DNA of 48,451 nt, taken from NCBI GenBank assembly GCA_011125455.1, contig VKHO01000016.1, positions 1 through 48,451 of the forward strand. The letters are read 5' to 3'. The first letter of the stretch is position 1, and each line of letters starts with the position of its first letter. The translations under genes and the position numbers were made by a program. The stretch is from Chlamydiales bacterium STE3. Its GTDB lineage: Bacteria > Chlamydiota > Chlamydiia > Chlamydiales > Parachlamydiaceae. Shown here one piece after another: positions 9,131 through 19,872 of the stretch. The notes under the pieces are model-generated. The model made no database searches and had not been told where the DNA came from. It saw only the letters and a program-made list of their open reading frames with translations.

Positions 9131-10780
9131 ATGCTCTACAAAAGCATTAGCCGCATTGTGGGTTTTTATTTATTGATTTTTGCGGTTGTACTCCTCATTC
9201 CTTTCTGTTTAGCTCTTTACTACCAACTTCTCAACGATCCTGTTTCCCATCCACAGCACTATACAGCAGACGATTTTTTTTATACTCTCTTGATCGCTTT
9301 ATCTCTGGGTGGGGTGTGCGTTTATATTGGCAGAAATGCTTCCGGCAATATTTATAGAAAAGAGGGCTTAGCGGCAGTGGTTTTAATATGGCTGCTGACT
9401 CCCGCAATCAGTGCAATTCCATTTCTGACAAGCGGTACGCTAGATAGCTTTTGGCAGGCCTATTTTGAGATGGCCTCTGGCTATACAACAACAGGATCGA
9501 CAATTCTCCATGCCAAAAAATTTAATGCTCAGGGCGAAGAAATACCAATAGAAAGAATAATTGAGGGAGTTAGAGATACAAAGTATCTTTTTTACGGTAC
9601 GGTCAGCCCGGTGAGAGATCCAACAACTGGGGAAGTTGTTAAGGAGGGGATTGAAGCAGTGGAGCGAACGCTCCTTTTCTGGCGTAGCTTTACCCAATGG
9701 CTCGGTGGTGGAGGAATCGTCGTCTTATTTGTCGCCATTTTGCCATTGCTAGGTGTTGGGGGGAAGGTGCTCTTTCAGTCAGAAGTTTCGGGGCCTAGTA
9801 AAGGAAGTATTACCCCGCGCATTAAAGAAACAGCTCTACAGTTATGGCAAATTTATATTTTTCTAACATTGGCTCAAATCTTTATGTTAGCTGTAATGGA
9901 GCCTACTCTTCCTCTTTTTGATAACGTTACAATTGCTTTTTCAACAATTTCAACGGGTGGTTTTTCAGTTCGCAATACCAGCTTGGCAGCTTACCAAAGT
10001 GTTGCAGTTGAATGGGTTGTCCTTTTTTTTATGATTGTTGGAAGTGTCAACTTTACCCTCTACTATTATATTGTTCGTGGAAAACTTTTTAAACTTTATG
10101 AGACGGAATTTGTCCTTTTCATTTTTTTAATGGGTTTTTTGGCCATTTTTGTCTCTTGGCTTATTATCGATAGCCAAATGGTGATGTTGACCGGGATTAT
10201 GGATGGGGTGTTTTCTTTAGGTCCATCGTTGCGCTATGGGGTATTTCAATTGGTTTCTGCAATGTCTTCGACAGGATTTTCTACTATAGATTACGATGTT
10301 TGGCCCTTTACTGCCCAATCTCTTTTGTGGATTGCGATGTTTTTTGGAGGAATGTCAGGATCTACAGCAGGGGGAATTAAAACAATTCGCCTCTACATGT
10401 TATTTCGTATTGCTCAATACAAAGTCGAATCCCTTTTCAGGCCTGAAAATGTTCGCCTTTTCCAAATAGGAAACTGGGAAGTTGATAGTAGTCGTGCGGC
10501 AACGGTTTTAACGTTTTTTCTTGTTATTGCAGCAGCCTCTGTTTTTGGCACATTGGTCTATATTTTTGATGGCGTTGACATGGAGACTTCGATCGGGCTT
10601 GTGGCTTGTATGGTGAATAATACGGGTTTAAGCTTTCGGATGGCAGGGCCGCAGTTTTCCTGTGCTTTTCTTTCCGATTTTGATTTGTTTATTTCTTCTT
10701 TTTTAATGATTTTAGGTCGGTTAGAGTATTATTCCTTGTTAGCCGTTCTTGTTCCTGCTTTTTGGCGAAAAGATAGCTGA
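9131..10780 (+). CDS. trkH: Trk potassium uptake protein TrkH
   Basis: This is the membrane channel subunit of the Trk system, in the inner membrane. The 549-aa protein has many hydrophobic segments and the repeated P-loop selectivity-filter signatures of the superfamily: ASGYTTTGST, STISTGGFS, SAMSSTGFST and VACMVNNTGLS, each followed by a transmembrane helix. A segment at about 120-180 between the first filter and the next helix is longer and more polar than usual (KKFNAQGEEIPIERI). The gene directly follows trkA, and its 3' end is followed by prmA, likely in one transcript. Confidence 0.93.
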   Translation: MLYKSISRIVGFYLLIFAVVLLIPFCLALYYQLLNDPVSHPQHYTADDFFYTLLIALSLGGVCVYIGRNASGNIYRKEGLAAVVLIWLLTPAISAIPFLTSGTLDSFWQAYFEMASGYTTTGSTILHAKKFNAQGEEIPIERIIEGVRDTKYLFYGTVSPVRDPTTGEVVKEGIEAVERTLLFWRSFTQWLGGGGIVVLFVAILPLLGVGGKVLFQSEVSGPSKGSITPRIKETALQLWQIYIFLTLAQIFMLAVMEPTLPLFDNVTIAFSTISTGGFSVRNTSLAAYQSVAVEWVVLFFMIVGSVNFTLYYYIVRGKLFKLYETEFVLFIFLMGFLAIFVSWLIIDSQMVMLTGIMDGVFSLGPSLRYGVFQLVSAMSSTGFSTIDYDVWPFTAQSLLWIAMFFGGMSGSTAGGIKTIRLYMLFRIAQYKVESLFRPENVRLFQIGNWEVDSSRAATVLTFFLVIAAASVFGTLVYIFDGVDMETSIGLVACMVNNTGLSFRMAGPQFSCAFLSDFDLFISSFLMILGRLEYYSLLAVLVPAFWRKDS

Positions 10781-10838
10781 CTCTCTTTCTCTAAATTTTA
10801 AATCTAAGTATTCTACATTTTTAATTAAGGAAATCTTT

Positions 10839-11642
10839 TTGGAAACACTACGTATTAAACTCAAAACAGGATACCCCTCTGAATTAGCTTGGCAACAATT
10901 AGAAGCTGCGGGAGAGACAGTTCTCTTTTCTTCTGAAACCGCAGAGGGCCAATGTGAGCTTTATCTAAAAAAAACGCTATTTTTAAAAGAATATGAGTTT
11001 GTAGATAGCATTGCTTCCGTTGTTTTAGATGATGTTAATTGGGATAAGCAATGGCAAGAGCATGCTCCTCAATTTTATAATGGAATGATGCACCTTGATC
11101 TTAATCCTTATGGTTGTGATGAAAAGCTTTTGTTAAAACCGGGACCAGGTTTTGGTGATCTATCTCATGTCACAACAAATTTAGTGCTATCGATGATGCC
11201 TCACGACCTTAAAGGAAAAGTTGTCTTAGACATAGGTTCCGGAAGCGGAATTTTAACACTTGCAGCCTCAGCCTTTGGAGCTTACCAGACAGTGGGTGTG
11301 GAAATCGACACATCGGCGATTCAGCATGCTGAAGAGAATGCGCAACTGAATCACTTGGAAAAGCGCGTGCAATTTTTGACCCCAAGTCAAATTACTCTAT
11401 TAGAAGTTTCTAAGCCCTATTTAATTCTTATGAATATGATTGTTAAAGAACAAAAAATGGCGTGGAAGATGATTCAGCTGCCTAAAAAAGCTTATGGAGA
11501 GGCTGTGACCTCTGGGGTATTAGAGGAGGAAAAAGAGGCTTACCTAGAAATTACTCGTTCTTGGGGCTGGGAATTGCAAGAAGAATTAAGCCAAGATGGG
11601 TGGCTTGGCCTAAGATTTATTTTTGGAACAAGAGGACTTTGA
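10839..11642 (+). CDS. prmA: Ribosomal protein L11 methyltransferase-like (PrmA)
   Basis: This is an S-adenosylmethionine-dependent methyltransferase of the PrmA family, which trimethylates ribosomal protein L11. The SAM-binding motif I is DIGSGSGILTLAA, followed by VGVEID (acidic residue binding the ribose). The PrmA-type sequence GPGFGDLSHVTT corresponds to the conserved GTG-HxTT region, and NMIVKEQ replaces the usual NI(L) post-motif. I chose the TTG at 10839 because AAGGA lies 7 bases upstream. Longer in-frame starts are also TTG, lack such a site and run back into trkH. The length of 267 aa is slightly below Escherichia coli PrmA. The last 33 bases overlap the convergent FmdB-like gene. 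Confidence 0.8.
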   Translation: METLRIKLKTGYPSELAWQQLEAAGETVLFSSETAEGQCELYLKKTLFLKEYEFVDSIASVVLDDVNWDKQWQEHAPQFYNGMMHLDLNPYGCDEKLLLKPGPGFGDLSHVTTNLVLSMMPHDLKGKVVLDIGSGSGILTLAASAFGAYQTVGVEIDTSAIQHAEENAQLNHLEKRVQFLTPSQITLLEVSKPYLILMNMIVKEQKMAWKMIQLPKKAYGEAVTSGVLEEEKEAYLEITRSWGWELQEELSQDGWLGLRFIFGTRGL

Positions 11643-11867
11643 GTCTCCACAAGGGCAACATTCTTTTGGTTTTGCTGCTGCTCCATTTACGTAATCGGTG
11701 ATGTAGTAGCCGCTGCCCGTAAAATTTAAGCCGATCCCCCCTCCTACACCTCTCATTAAAGTATTTTCTGAACATTTTGGACAGTTGTTGAGAGGCTCAT
11801 CGGTAATTTTCTGTAAGATTTCAAGGGTATTTTTGCACTTTGTGCATTTATATTCGTATGTAGGCAT
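11610..11867 (-). CDS. FmdB-family zinc-ribbon protein
   Basis: The 85-aa protein begins MPTYEYKCTKC, the hallmark of the FmdB/CxxC_CXXC_SSSS regulatory family. One zinc-ribbon knuckle is CTKC and the second is CPKC. A glycine-rich stretch (GVGGGIGLNFTGSGYYITDY) follows, and the C-terminus has six further cysteine/serine-rich residues (ECCPCGDSKSSCSK). The family is named after a putative formamidase regulator, but its cellular role is unsettled. The gene lies downstream of groEL on the same strand, beyond a hairpin terminator candidate, and overlaps the 3' end of prmA by 33 bases. Confidence 0.85.
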   Translation of the reverse strand: MPTYEYKCTKCKNTLEILQKITDEPLNNCPKCSENTLMRGVGGGIGLNFTGSGYYITDYVNGAAAKPKECCPCGDSKSSCSKNKS

Positions 11868-11893
11868 TGTTTTTCTCTTCTTGTAAGTAAATA

Positions 11894-11911
11894 GGGGCTA
11901 TTTCTAGCCCC
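11894..11911 (-). terminator. Terminator downstream of groEL
   Basis: Read on the minus strand, a perfect 7-bp GC-rich stem GGGGCTA / TAGCCCC is closed by a GAAA tetraloop and followed by TATTTACTT. It sits 22 bases past the groEL stop and before the FmdB-like gene. The U tract is imperfect, so partial read-through is possible. Confidence 0.7.
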
Positions 11912-11933
11912 ACGTTTTTTGCGAAACAGTGGA

Positions 11934-13649
<1,716 letters not shown>

Positions 13650-13946
13650 TTACACGGTAAGAACGCCAAGGATGTCATCTTCGGACATAATAAGATATTC
13701 TGCATCTTCTTCTTTTACTTCTGTTCCAGCATAGGAACTAAATAGAACGCGATCGCCTTCTTTTAAACTAAGAGGCTGAACCTTGCCCTCTTCATCAGCT
13801 TTTCCAGGCCCTACCGCAATCACGATGCCTTCTTTTGGTTTTTCTTGAGCTGTGTCTGGCAGTAAAATGCCGCCTTTCGATGTCTGAGCTTTAGAGCGCT
13901 GTACAAGTACACGGTTGCCAAGAGGTTTAATCTTCTGCTTCTGCAT
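13650..13946 (-). CDS. groES: 10-kDa co-chaperonin GroES
   Basis: The 98-aa heptameric lid of the GroEL cage has the beta-barrel core signature PLGNRVLVQRS, the mobile loop SKGGILLPDTA that docks onto GroEL, and the C-terminal EEDAEYLIMSEDDILG. The ATG is preceded by AGGAGA. It is the first gene of the groESL operon. A sigma-70-type promoter and the CIRCE operator lie in the 113 bases upstream. Sequence and length are normal for the family. Confidence 0.97.
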   Translation of the reverse strand: MQKQKIKPLGNRVLVQRSKAQTSKGGILLPDTAQEKPKEGIVIAVGPGKADEEGKVQPLSLKEGDRVLFSSYAGTEVKEEDAEYLIMSEDDILGVLTV

Positions 13947-13981
13947 GTCACTATCTCCTGTTAATAGTTTATGAAGTTGAT

Positions 13982-14010
13982 ATTTTATGGAGCCTTTCTT
14001 TTTTTCGCAA
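13982..14010 (-). promoter_or_regulatory. Predicted sigma-70-type promoter of groESL
   Basis: On the minus strand TTGCGA (14005-14010) and TAAAAT (13982-13987) are separated by exactly 17 bases. The -10 ends 35 bases before the groES start codon. The match is good but untested. Confidence 0.55.
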
Positions 14011-14027
14011 GAGGAGAGGCGTTTTTT

Positions 14028-14054
14028 TTAGCAATCGATAGCTGAGAGTGCCAA
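14028..14054. promoter_or_regulatory. CIRCE operator (HrcA binding site) for groESL
   Basis: TTAGCAATC-N9-GAGTGCCAA matches the CIRCE consensus TTAGCACTC-N9-GAGTGCTAA at 16 of 18 arm positions with the exact 9-base spacer. It lies between namZ and groES. It sits 17 bases upstream of the best -35 candidate rather than downstream of the promoter as in many Firmicutes. Confidence 0.88.
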
Positions 14055-14059
14055 ATCTA

Positions 14060-15310
14060 TTATTGGCCTGCGTAATCTGCTAAAAGATACGTTTTGCGTT
14101 TTTCCAAAAATCGCCTGCGCTCCTTTTCATCTATTGCGCGCATTGCCCATTGAATAGGTCTTTTTTGAGAGAGAAGGGGCCAAATTTTGTCCGTTCCTAA
14201 TACTTGATTAAACATGCGCTGGCGGTGCTGAGCTCCCCTTAGCCCTTCTTTAAATTGGTCAGGATAGAGGTGTTTAAGGGTGGCAATGATGACATACTGG
14301 ATTGTAATAGGCTTGTACTTAAGTGAATCTTGGATAGAAATCAATGCTCCTTGGCAATTTTCATTGACATACTTGCCATAAAACGGCTTAAAGTAAAAAG
14401 GAGAAAAGTGAACACCGGGAATTTTTTGCTGATTCAGGTTTTCGCAAAAGGTGGGGGCATCAATCCAGGGAGCTCCAATGACTTTAAATGGCAGAGTATA
14501 ACCTACACCAATGCTGACAATGCCGAGCTCTCCTACAATTCCTGTGACAGGATAATAGAGAGGGGTATCTGCCTCAGGAATATGAGGACTTGTTGGCACC
14601 CATGGTAGTCCAGTATCCTTAAAGTTCATCGATCTGCGCCAGCCTTTCATTGGAATGACATCTAATTGGCAGCCAATAACATATTCTTCGTTAAAAAATT
14701 TAGCTAGCTCTCCTACCGTCAACCCGTGGCAATAAGGAACGTTGATGTATCCTACAATGGAGCGTAATTTAGCATCCAGTAACGGTCCATCAACTGTAAT
14801 ACCATTGATAGGGTTTGGGCGGTCTAACACCATTACCTTAATATTGCGTTTAGCCGCTTCTTCCATGACATAAAATAGCGTTGCTATATAAGTATAGGAT
14901 CTAGAGCCTATATCCTGGATGTCATAGATGAGCACATCAATTCCTTGCAGCATCTCTGTCGTTGGCCGTTTTGTTTCACTGTAGAGGCTATAAACGGGAA
15001 CCCCGCAGATAGAGGAAATTTTTTTTCCTTTCTCTTCTGCATAATCACTGCCGTAAAGGCCATGTTCGGGGGTAAATAAAGCGACCATCTTGAACAGTTT
15101 AGACTGTTCCCTCAAGAGTTCAAAAGTGGAGCGCATTTCTTTGTTGATGGCTGTTTGGTTCGTGACTAGTCCAATTTTTTTCCCTTTTAATTTGGACAAT
15201 TGTTGCTCTTCTTCCAAAAGCACATCAATGCCAACAGTGACTTTTGCAAAAAGAGTCATTGTATAAAAAGAAAGAATACAAAGAATAGGAAAAAGGAATC
15301 GCCTGTCCAT
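14060..15310 (-). CDS. NamZ-type exo-beta-N-acetylmuramidase (DUF1343, GH171)
   Basis: The 416-aa protein belongs to the DUF1343 family, whose Bacillus member NamZ removes terminal N-acetylmuramic acid from peptidoglycan fragments. Recognisable blocks are GLVTNQTAINK, FTPEHGLYG, YSLYSETKRPT, IDVLIYDIQDIGSRSYTY, VLDRPNPI and VPYCHGLTVGEL. A hydrophobic N-terminus (residues 1-22, ending TLFAK) indicates export, consistent with periplasmic peptidoglycan recycling. That fits the thin peptidoglycan now accepted for Chlamydiae. It is divergent from putA with only 41 bases between starts. Its stop lies just upstream of the CIRCE site. No clear Shine-Dalgarno sequence is seen before the ATG. Confidence 0.85.
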   Translation of the reverse strand: MDRRFLFPILCILSFYTMTLFAKVTVGIDVLLEEEQQLSKLKGKKIGLVTNQTAINKEMRSTFELLREQSKLFKMVALFTPEHGLYGSDYAEEKGKKISSICGVPVYSLYSETKRPTTEMLQGIDVLIYDIQDIGSRSYTYIATLFYVMEEAAKRNIKVMVLDRPNPINGITVDGPLLDAKLRSIVGYINVPYCHGLTVGELAKFFNEEYVIGCQLDVIPMKGWRRSMNFKDTGLPWVPTSPHIPEADTPLYYPVTGIVGELGIVSIGVGYTLPFKVIGAPWIDAPTFCENLNQQKIPGVHFSPFYFKPFYGKYVNENCQGALISIQDSLKYKPITIQYVIIATLKHLYPDQFKEGLRGAQHRQRMFNQVLGTDKIWPLLSQKRPIQWAMRAIDEKERRRFLEKRKTYLLADYAGQ

Positions 15311-15351
15311 AAAATAATTTTTTGTCGGAATTTAAAAATTTAAGGGTTGCA

Positions 15352-18300
15352 ATGAGTTTTTCTTCTCACCTACACGAAGCCAAGGACATTCTTTTAAAAT
15401 GTAAAGATAAGCCTCTTTCTTTAGAAGAAAAAATTCAGGTTTCCATTGAACTAGCGGTTTGCCTTATGGATTTAGCTCATAGCTTGGAGTCGAAAAAGGC
15501 AAAAGCTTTTCAAAAAGAACTATCCCTAATGATCAAAGATCCTAAGGGAAAGGTTTTTGCTGCAGATATTGCGGATCAGATTTTTAGGAGTCAGTCATCA
15601 GCACGTGCTGCTGATCAGTTCACCTTTCTGCTGCAGCATTACGGGATTCCTCCTTTTATCCAAGGTTATAAAAGATGGGGGCTTTATCTTTTTCAAGCGA
15701 TTGGAAAATGGGTTCCCCATTTCTTGGTTCCGTTTGTGCAACGAAGGATTCGCAAAGAAAGCCAGCATGTCATTTTATCAGGTGAAAAAAAGTCCTTGCA
15801 TGCCTACCTGAAACAACGTAAAGCACAGGGTGTAAGAGTCAACCTCAATCGTATAGGCGAAGCAATTTTAGGCGAAGATGAAGCCTCAAGACGGTTAAAT
15901 ATCTATCTTGAAGATCTAGCCAATCCAGAAATTGCCTACATCTCGGTAAAAAGCTCGTCCATTTACAGCCAAATCAATCTCCTTGCTTGGGAGGCAACTG
16001 TTTCTGTTCTTTCTGATAGACTTAGAGCCCTTTATCGCGCAGCAGATAAAAATCAATACTGCTGTGGAGACAAAAAAATCCCCAAGTTTGTGAATCTTGA
16101 TATGGAAGAGTACCGGGATTTATTGTTAACGGTAACGGTATTCAAAAAAGTTTTAGATGAGCCAGAGTTTCTTCACACATCAGCAGGTATTGTACTGCAA
16201 AGCTATCTGCCCGATTCCTATATAATTCAGCAAGAGCTGACAGAATGGGCTTTGAAGAGGATAAAAATGGGAGGGGCTCCCATCAAAATCCGTATTGTCA
16301 AGGGGGCAAATTTAGCGATGGAAAAAGTCGAAGCTTCCATGCGTGATTGGAATCAAGCGCCTTATCTATCGAAGCAAGAAACGGACGCTAACTTTATCGC
16401 GATGACCCACTATGCAATACATTCTGAACGGGCCAAAGCAGTGCATATCGGGATCGGCAGCCATAATGTCTTGGACGTCGCTTATGCTCTTGTCAATCGG
16501 GCTGCTAACTCAGTGGAAAAATGGGTTAACTGTGAAATGCTGGAAGGGATGGCAGACGGGATGTCTCGAGCAATTCAAATGGTGACGGGAGAAGTATTGC
16601 TCTACTCTCCGGTAGTTAAAAAAGAGCAATTTCAAAATGCGATCTCTTATCTTGTGCGAAGGCTGGATGAGAATACAGCAAAGGAAAACTTTTTAAGCCA
16701 TTATTTTGGGTTAAAAATTCCTTCTCCAGAATGGCATGAGCAGGTGCTGCGATTTCGACAATCATGTCAGGAAAAATCTTATGTTTCTCACCAATCTCAA
16801 AGAAAACAAGATCGTCAAGATTGTTGTGCTGAAGAAAACAGTCCCGGTTTTAAAAACGAAGCCGATACGGACTGGTCTTTACCAAATAACCGTCTTTGGA
16901 TTAAGCCTTATCTCAAAAAATGGCAAGAATTGTCCAATCTTAAAGTGCCTTTGGTCATTGATGCTGAAAGCATTGAGCATCAGGGATCAGGACTTTATGT
17001 GGGAAAGAGCCCTTCTCTAGTGGACAAACCTCTTTTTCACTACTCTATAGCTAACCAAGAAGAAATTGAACGCTCTGTCCAAACAGGTCTTAAAGCTTTT
17101 GAGAGCTGGAAAAAGACTTCTGTAGAGGAGAGAGGAACTTTATTAAGAAAAGTAGCCCAAGGAATCAGAGAGCGTCGAGGAGATCTGATTGGCGCGATGT
17201 GCATTAACACAGGGAAGACAGTGCTTGAAGCAGACCCTGAAGTTTCTGAAGCCATTGATTTTGTTGAATACTATTGTCAATCTGTAAAAGAGCTGCATCA
17301 CCTTGAGGATATTCGTTGGCATCCTAAGGGGCTTGTTTTAATCGCTCCTCCATGGAATTTTTCTTGTGCAATTCCCACGGGAGGAATTATAGCTGCTCTT
17401 GCCACTGGAAATACCGTTTTATTTAAACCAGCCCAAGAAGCCGCTTTAGTTGGCTATGAGCTTGTGAAAATTTTTTGGGAAGCAGGGATTAGCAAAACGG
17501 TTTTACAGTTCATTAACTGTTTAGATGAGCCTGAGGGCAGCCGATTAGTTAGAGATCAGCGCTTAGCAGCTGTGGTTCTTACGGGAGCCACCGCTACTGC
17601 AGAGCTGTTTTTGAAATTACGTCCTGACCTTGATTTAATCGCCGAAACAGGGGGTAAAAATGCAATTATTGTGACTGCCATGGCCGATAGGGACTTGGCG
17701 ATCAAAGACATCGTGCAATCAGCTTTTGGCTATTCAGGTCAAAAATGCAGTGCCTGTAGTTTATTAATCCTCGAAAAGGAAGTGTACAACGATCCCTTTT
17801 TTAAAGAGGCATTAAAGGACGCTGCGAAAAGTCTTAAAGTGGGCTCTCCGTTTGATCTTACCTCAAAAGTAAATCCTCTGATTAAACCCCCTGAAAATGC
17901 TTTGTTACGCGGCTTAACGTCTCTTGAGCCTGGAGAGAGTTGGCTTCTGCAGCCTCAACAAGACTCCCAAAACCCTAATCTATGGAGTCCCGGCATCAAG
18001 TGGGGCGTCCAAGAAGGCAATTTTACCCATCAGACAGAATTTTTCGGGCCATTGCTTGGCGTTATTTGTGCTGAAAATCTCGAACATGCCATCCGCATTG
18101 CGAATGGTTCAAAATACGGGTTAACTTCTGGGCTCCATAGCCTAGATCTAAGAGAGCAGCGATATTGGAGGAAGAAGATCATTGCTGGCAATTGCTATAT
18201 TAATCGCACAATTACAGGGGCAATTGTTGCAAGGCAGCCTTTTGGTGGTTGTAAGGATAGCAGTTTTGGAAAAGGGGCAAAGGCCGGGGGCCCTAATTAT

Positions 18301-18969
18301 TTGCACCAATTTATGAGGGCGGAACAAGTGGGGGAGCCTTTCCACCATGAAGAACTACCCGACTACCTTAAAAAGCTAATGCATTTAAAATTTCTTACTA
18401 CAGAACAAAAAAAAGAGTGTGAAATCGCTTTCAAGAGCTATTGCTATTTTTATAAACACTACTTTTCTCGCAGCCACGATCCTCTAAAAATTTTGGGACA
18501 GGATAATATCCTTCAATACGTCCCTCGCGAACAAATTGTATTGCGTATCCACCAACAAGATGCATTGGAAGATTTGATCAAAATTGTGGGTGCTTGTTGG
18601 TTGACGAACACACCACTTGAATTAAGTGTTGCTAAGGCCCCTCCTTTGCTTGTCTCGCTTGGGATACCAATCCATGAGGAATCAGATGAGGGGTTTTTAA
18701 AAAGGATAAGCACAAGAGCCTTTAGCCGAATACGCCTCTTAAAAGCCCCTTCTGAGCCATTTTATAAAGGCTTAGCTGCATTATCTTGTCGCCTTCATAG
18801 CGGAGCTGTGCTGAACAATGGACGACTTGAGTTAGTAAACTATTTACGAGAGGTAGTTTTCAGTATTGATTATCATCGCTATGGGTATTTAGGAATTCGG
18901 GAAAATAAGCCAAAAAAAGATTGTGTAACAGACCAAAAGTGCAATTCTTGTAAGAATCATAAGTGTTAA
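15352..18969 (+). CDS. putA: Bifunctional proline dehydrogenase / P5C dehydrogenase (PutA-like)
   Basis: Oxidises proline to glutamate in two steps. The FAD-dependent proline dehydrogenase barrel occupies roughly residues 90-470, with RIVKGANLAMEK, IGSHNVLDVAYAL and the substrate-side NCEMLEGMA. The aldehyde dehydrogenase domain covers about 550-1040: PPWNFSCAIPTGG, Glu765 in AETGGKNA and catalytic Cys799 in SGQKCSACS. The C-terminal ~170 residues extend beyond the dehydrogenase domain. No N-terminal ribbon-helix-helix is present, so it is not an autogenous repressor. I start at ATG 15352 because AAGGG lies 6 bases upstream; an in-frame TTG at 15322 lacks a site. The protein ends in an unusual lysine/cysteine tail with four Cys in its last 16 residues. 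Confidence 0.93.
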   Translation: MSFSSHLHEAKDILLKCKDKPLSLEEKIQVSIELAVCLMDLAHSLESKKAKAFQKELSLMIKDPKGKVFAADIADQIFRSQSSARAADQFTFLLQHYGIPPFIQGYKRWGLYLFQAIGKWVPHFLVPFVQRRIRKESQHVILSGEKKSLHAYLKQRKAQGVRVNLNRIGEAILGEDEASRRLNIYLEDLANPEIAYISVKSSSIYSQINLLAWEATVSVLSDRLRALYRAADKNQYCCGDKKIPKFVNLDMEEYRDLLLTVTVFKKVLDEPEFLHTSAGIVLQSYLPDSYIIQQELTEWALKRIKMGGAPIKIRIVKGANLAMEKVEASMRDWNQAPYLSKQETDANFIAMTHYAIHSERAKAVHIGIGSHNVLDVAYALVNRAANSVEKWVNCEMLEGMADGMSRAIQMVTGEVLLYSPVVKKEQFQNAISYLVRRLDENTAKENFLSHYFGLKIPSPEWHEQVLRFRQSCQEKSYVSHQSQRKQDRQDCCAEENSPGFKNEADTDWSLPNNRLWIKPYLKKWQELSNLKVPLVIDAESIEHQGSGLYVGKSPSLVDKPLFHYSIANQEEIERSVQTGLKAFESWKKTSVEERGTLLRKVAQGIRERRGDLIGAMCINTGKTVLEADPEVSEAIDFVEYYCQSVKELHHLEDIRWHPKGLVLIAPPWNFSCAIPTGGIIAALATGNTVLFKPAQEAALVGYELVKIFWEAGISKTVLQFINCLDEPEGSRLVRDQRLAAVVLTGATATAELFLKLRPDLDLIAETGGKNAIIVTAMADRDLAIKDIVQSAFGYSGQKCSACSLLILEKEVYNDPFFKEALKDAAKSLKVGSPFDLTSKVNPLIKPPENALLRGLTSLEPGESWLLQPQQDSQNPNLWSPGIKWGVQEGNFTHQTEFFGPLLGVICAENLEHAIRIANGSKYGLTSGLHSLDLREQRYWRKKIIAGNCYINRTITGAIVARQPFGGCKDSSFGKGAKAGGPNYLHQFMRAEQVGEPFHHEELPDYLKKLMHLKFLTTEQKKECEIAFKSYCYFYKHYFSRSHDPLKILGQDNILQYVPREQIVLRIHQQDALEDLIKIVGACWLTNTPLELSVAKAPPLLVSLGIPIHEESDEGFLKRISTRAFSRIRLLKAPSEPFYKGLAALSCRLHSGAVLNNGRLELVNYLREVVFSIDYHRYGYLGIRENKPKKDCVTDQKCNSCKNHKC

Positions 18970-19048
18970 CTTAGCTTATGCTTTGAGATTTTTTTCAGAA
19001 GTTCAGAAGAAAATTGTAAGCAATAAAATAAGGACTATCTTACCATAA

Positions 19049-19105
19049 AGGGGTGCTCGAGAGCTTAGCAAACGTTTGCTACAGTAAAAAGCCTCTTACA
19101 CCCCT
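19049..19105. other. Nested inverted repeats in the putA downstream region
   Basis: The 282 bases between putA and the next gene contain outer arms AGGGGTG (19049-19055) and CACCCCT (19099-19105). These enclose GCTCGAGAGC and a perfect 14-base palindrome, AGCAAACGTTTGCT (19067-19080). No U tract follows, so it is not a simple terminator. It could be a protein-binding site or a structured RNA. Nothing else is evident in this gap apart from AT-rich sequence before the next gene. Confidence 0.4.
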
Positions 19106-19251
19106 CAAAACATCATCTAAAGGGTTCCTTGATCCTTCCTCCAAAAATAAAATTATTTTAAAATTCGTTGACAATTTCGTTTTTTAAAAATATAAATTTT
19201 ACAGACCTTGCGCAAAAATTTCTTTGCAACAGTTTTTAATGAGAGGTTTTT

Positions 19252-19572
19252 ATGAAACTAAGGCACTGCTTAGCATCTTTTCTACTGATCGGATGTTTTT
19301 TGGCTTGTTCTTTTGTAGAAGCTGGATCCTATCAAAGGTTTTGCGAAACTAGTAAAATTTATGTCGATCCGCATCAAGTGCGCATTTTCCCTGAACATTT
19401 TTCATTTGTCAATGAAGCAGGGGAAACAGAAATCACCTATCATTTATTTTGCGATGAGGGGGGTGTTTACACTATAGGCCCCCACTACCAGTGCCTTGGA
19501 TGTGGAAAATGGGCGCGAACAAATTTTTGTGTCAATACGAGTTGTCCGCTCTATAGCAAGGTAATCTATTGA
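19252..19572 (+). CDS. Small secreted cysteine-rich protein, unknown function
   Basis: I do not recognise this 106-aa protein. A signal peptide is clear: Lys/Arg start, then SFLLIGCFLACSFVEAG with probable cleavage after VEA. The mature part ends with a cysteine cluster CLGCGKWARTNFCVNTSC that could bind zinc or form disulfides. Histidines in DPHQVRIFPEHF lie near the start of the mature chain. The ATG follows GAGAGG. Together with the next small secreted gene it may form a unit downstream of putA. Export to the periplasm or beyond is inferred from the leader only. Confidence 0.7.
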   Translation: MKLRHCLASFLLIGCFLACSFVEAGSYQRFCETSKIYVDPHQVRIFPEHFSFVNEAGETEITYHLFCDEGGVYTIGPHYQCLGCGKWARTNFCVNTSCPLYSKVIY

Positions 19573-19647
19573 TTCATTCTCGGAGATGGGATCTCAAAGG
19601 GAGATCCTATCTAAAAATTAAAAAATATATAAAAAAAAGAAGATTAA

Positions 19648-19860
19648 ATGATGAAAAAAACACTCGCAATGATTTTACTATTCGGCTTACCCATGATCTA
19701 TGCGGTAAGGACTTCACAAGACTTGTCTAGCAACAGTCATTTTATTGTTAGCAGCACAGCGGGAGCAGCAGATCTATCCTCCGAGCCTTTTATGCTTGCT
19801 AAGAAGGACAATATAAAACAAGCTGTTGATAGATATATTAAAGAGTTACAAGGAGATTGA
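19648..19860 (+). CDS. Small secreted protein, unknown function
   Basis: The 70-aa product starts MMKKTLAMILLFGLPMIYA, a convincing signal peptide, and ends with a charged amphipathic stretch (KKDNIKQAVDRYIKELQGD). The start has AGAAGA upstream. It lies 75 bases after the preceding small secreted gene on the same strand. No family is recognised. A 9-bp hairpin at 19873-19907 follows its stop. Confidence 0.55.
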   Translation: MMKKTLAMILLFGLPMIYAVRTSQDLSSNSHFIVSSTAGAADLSSEPFMLAKKDNIKQAVDRYIKELQGD

Positions 19861-19872
19861 AAACCTCTTTTT

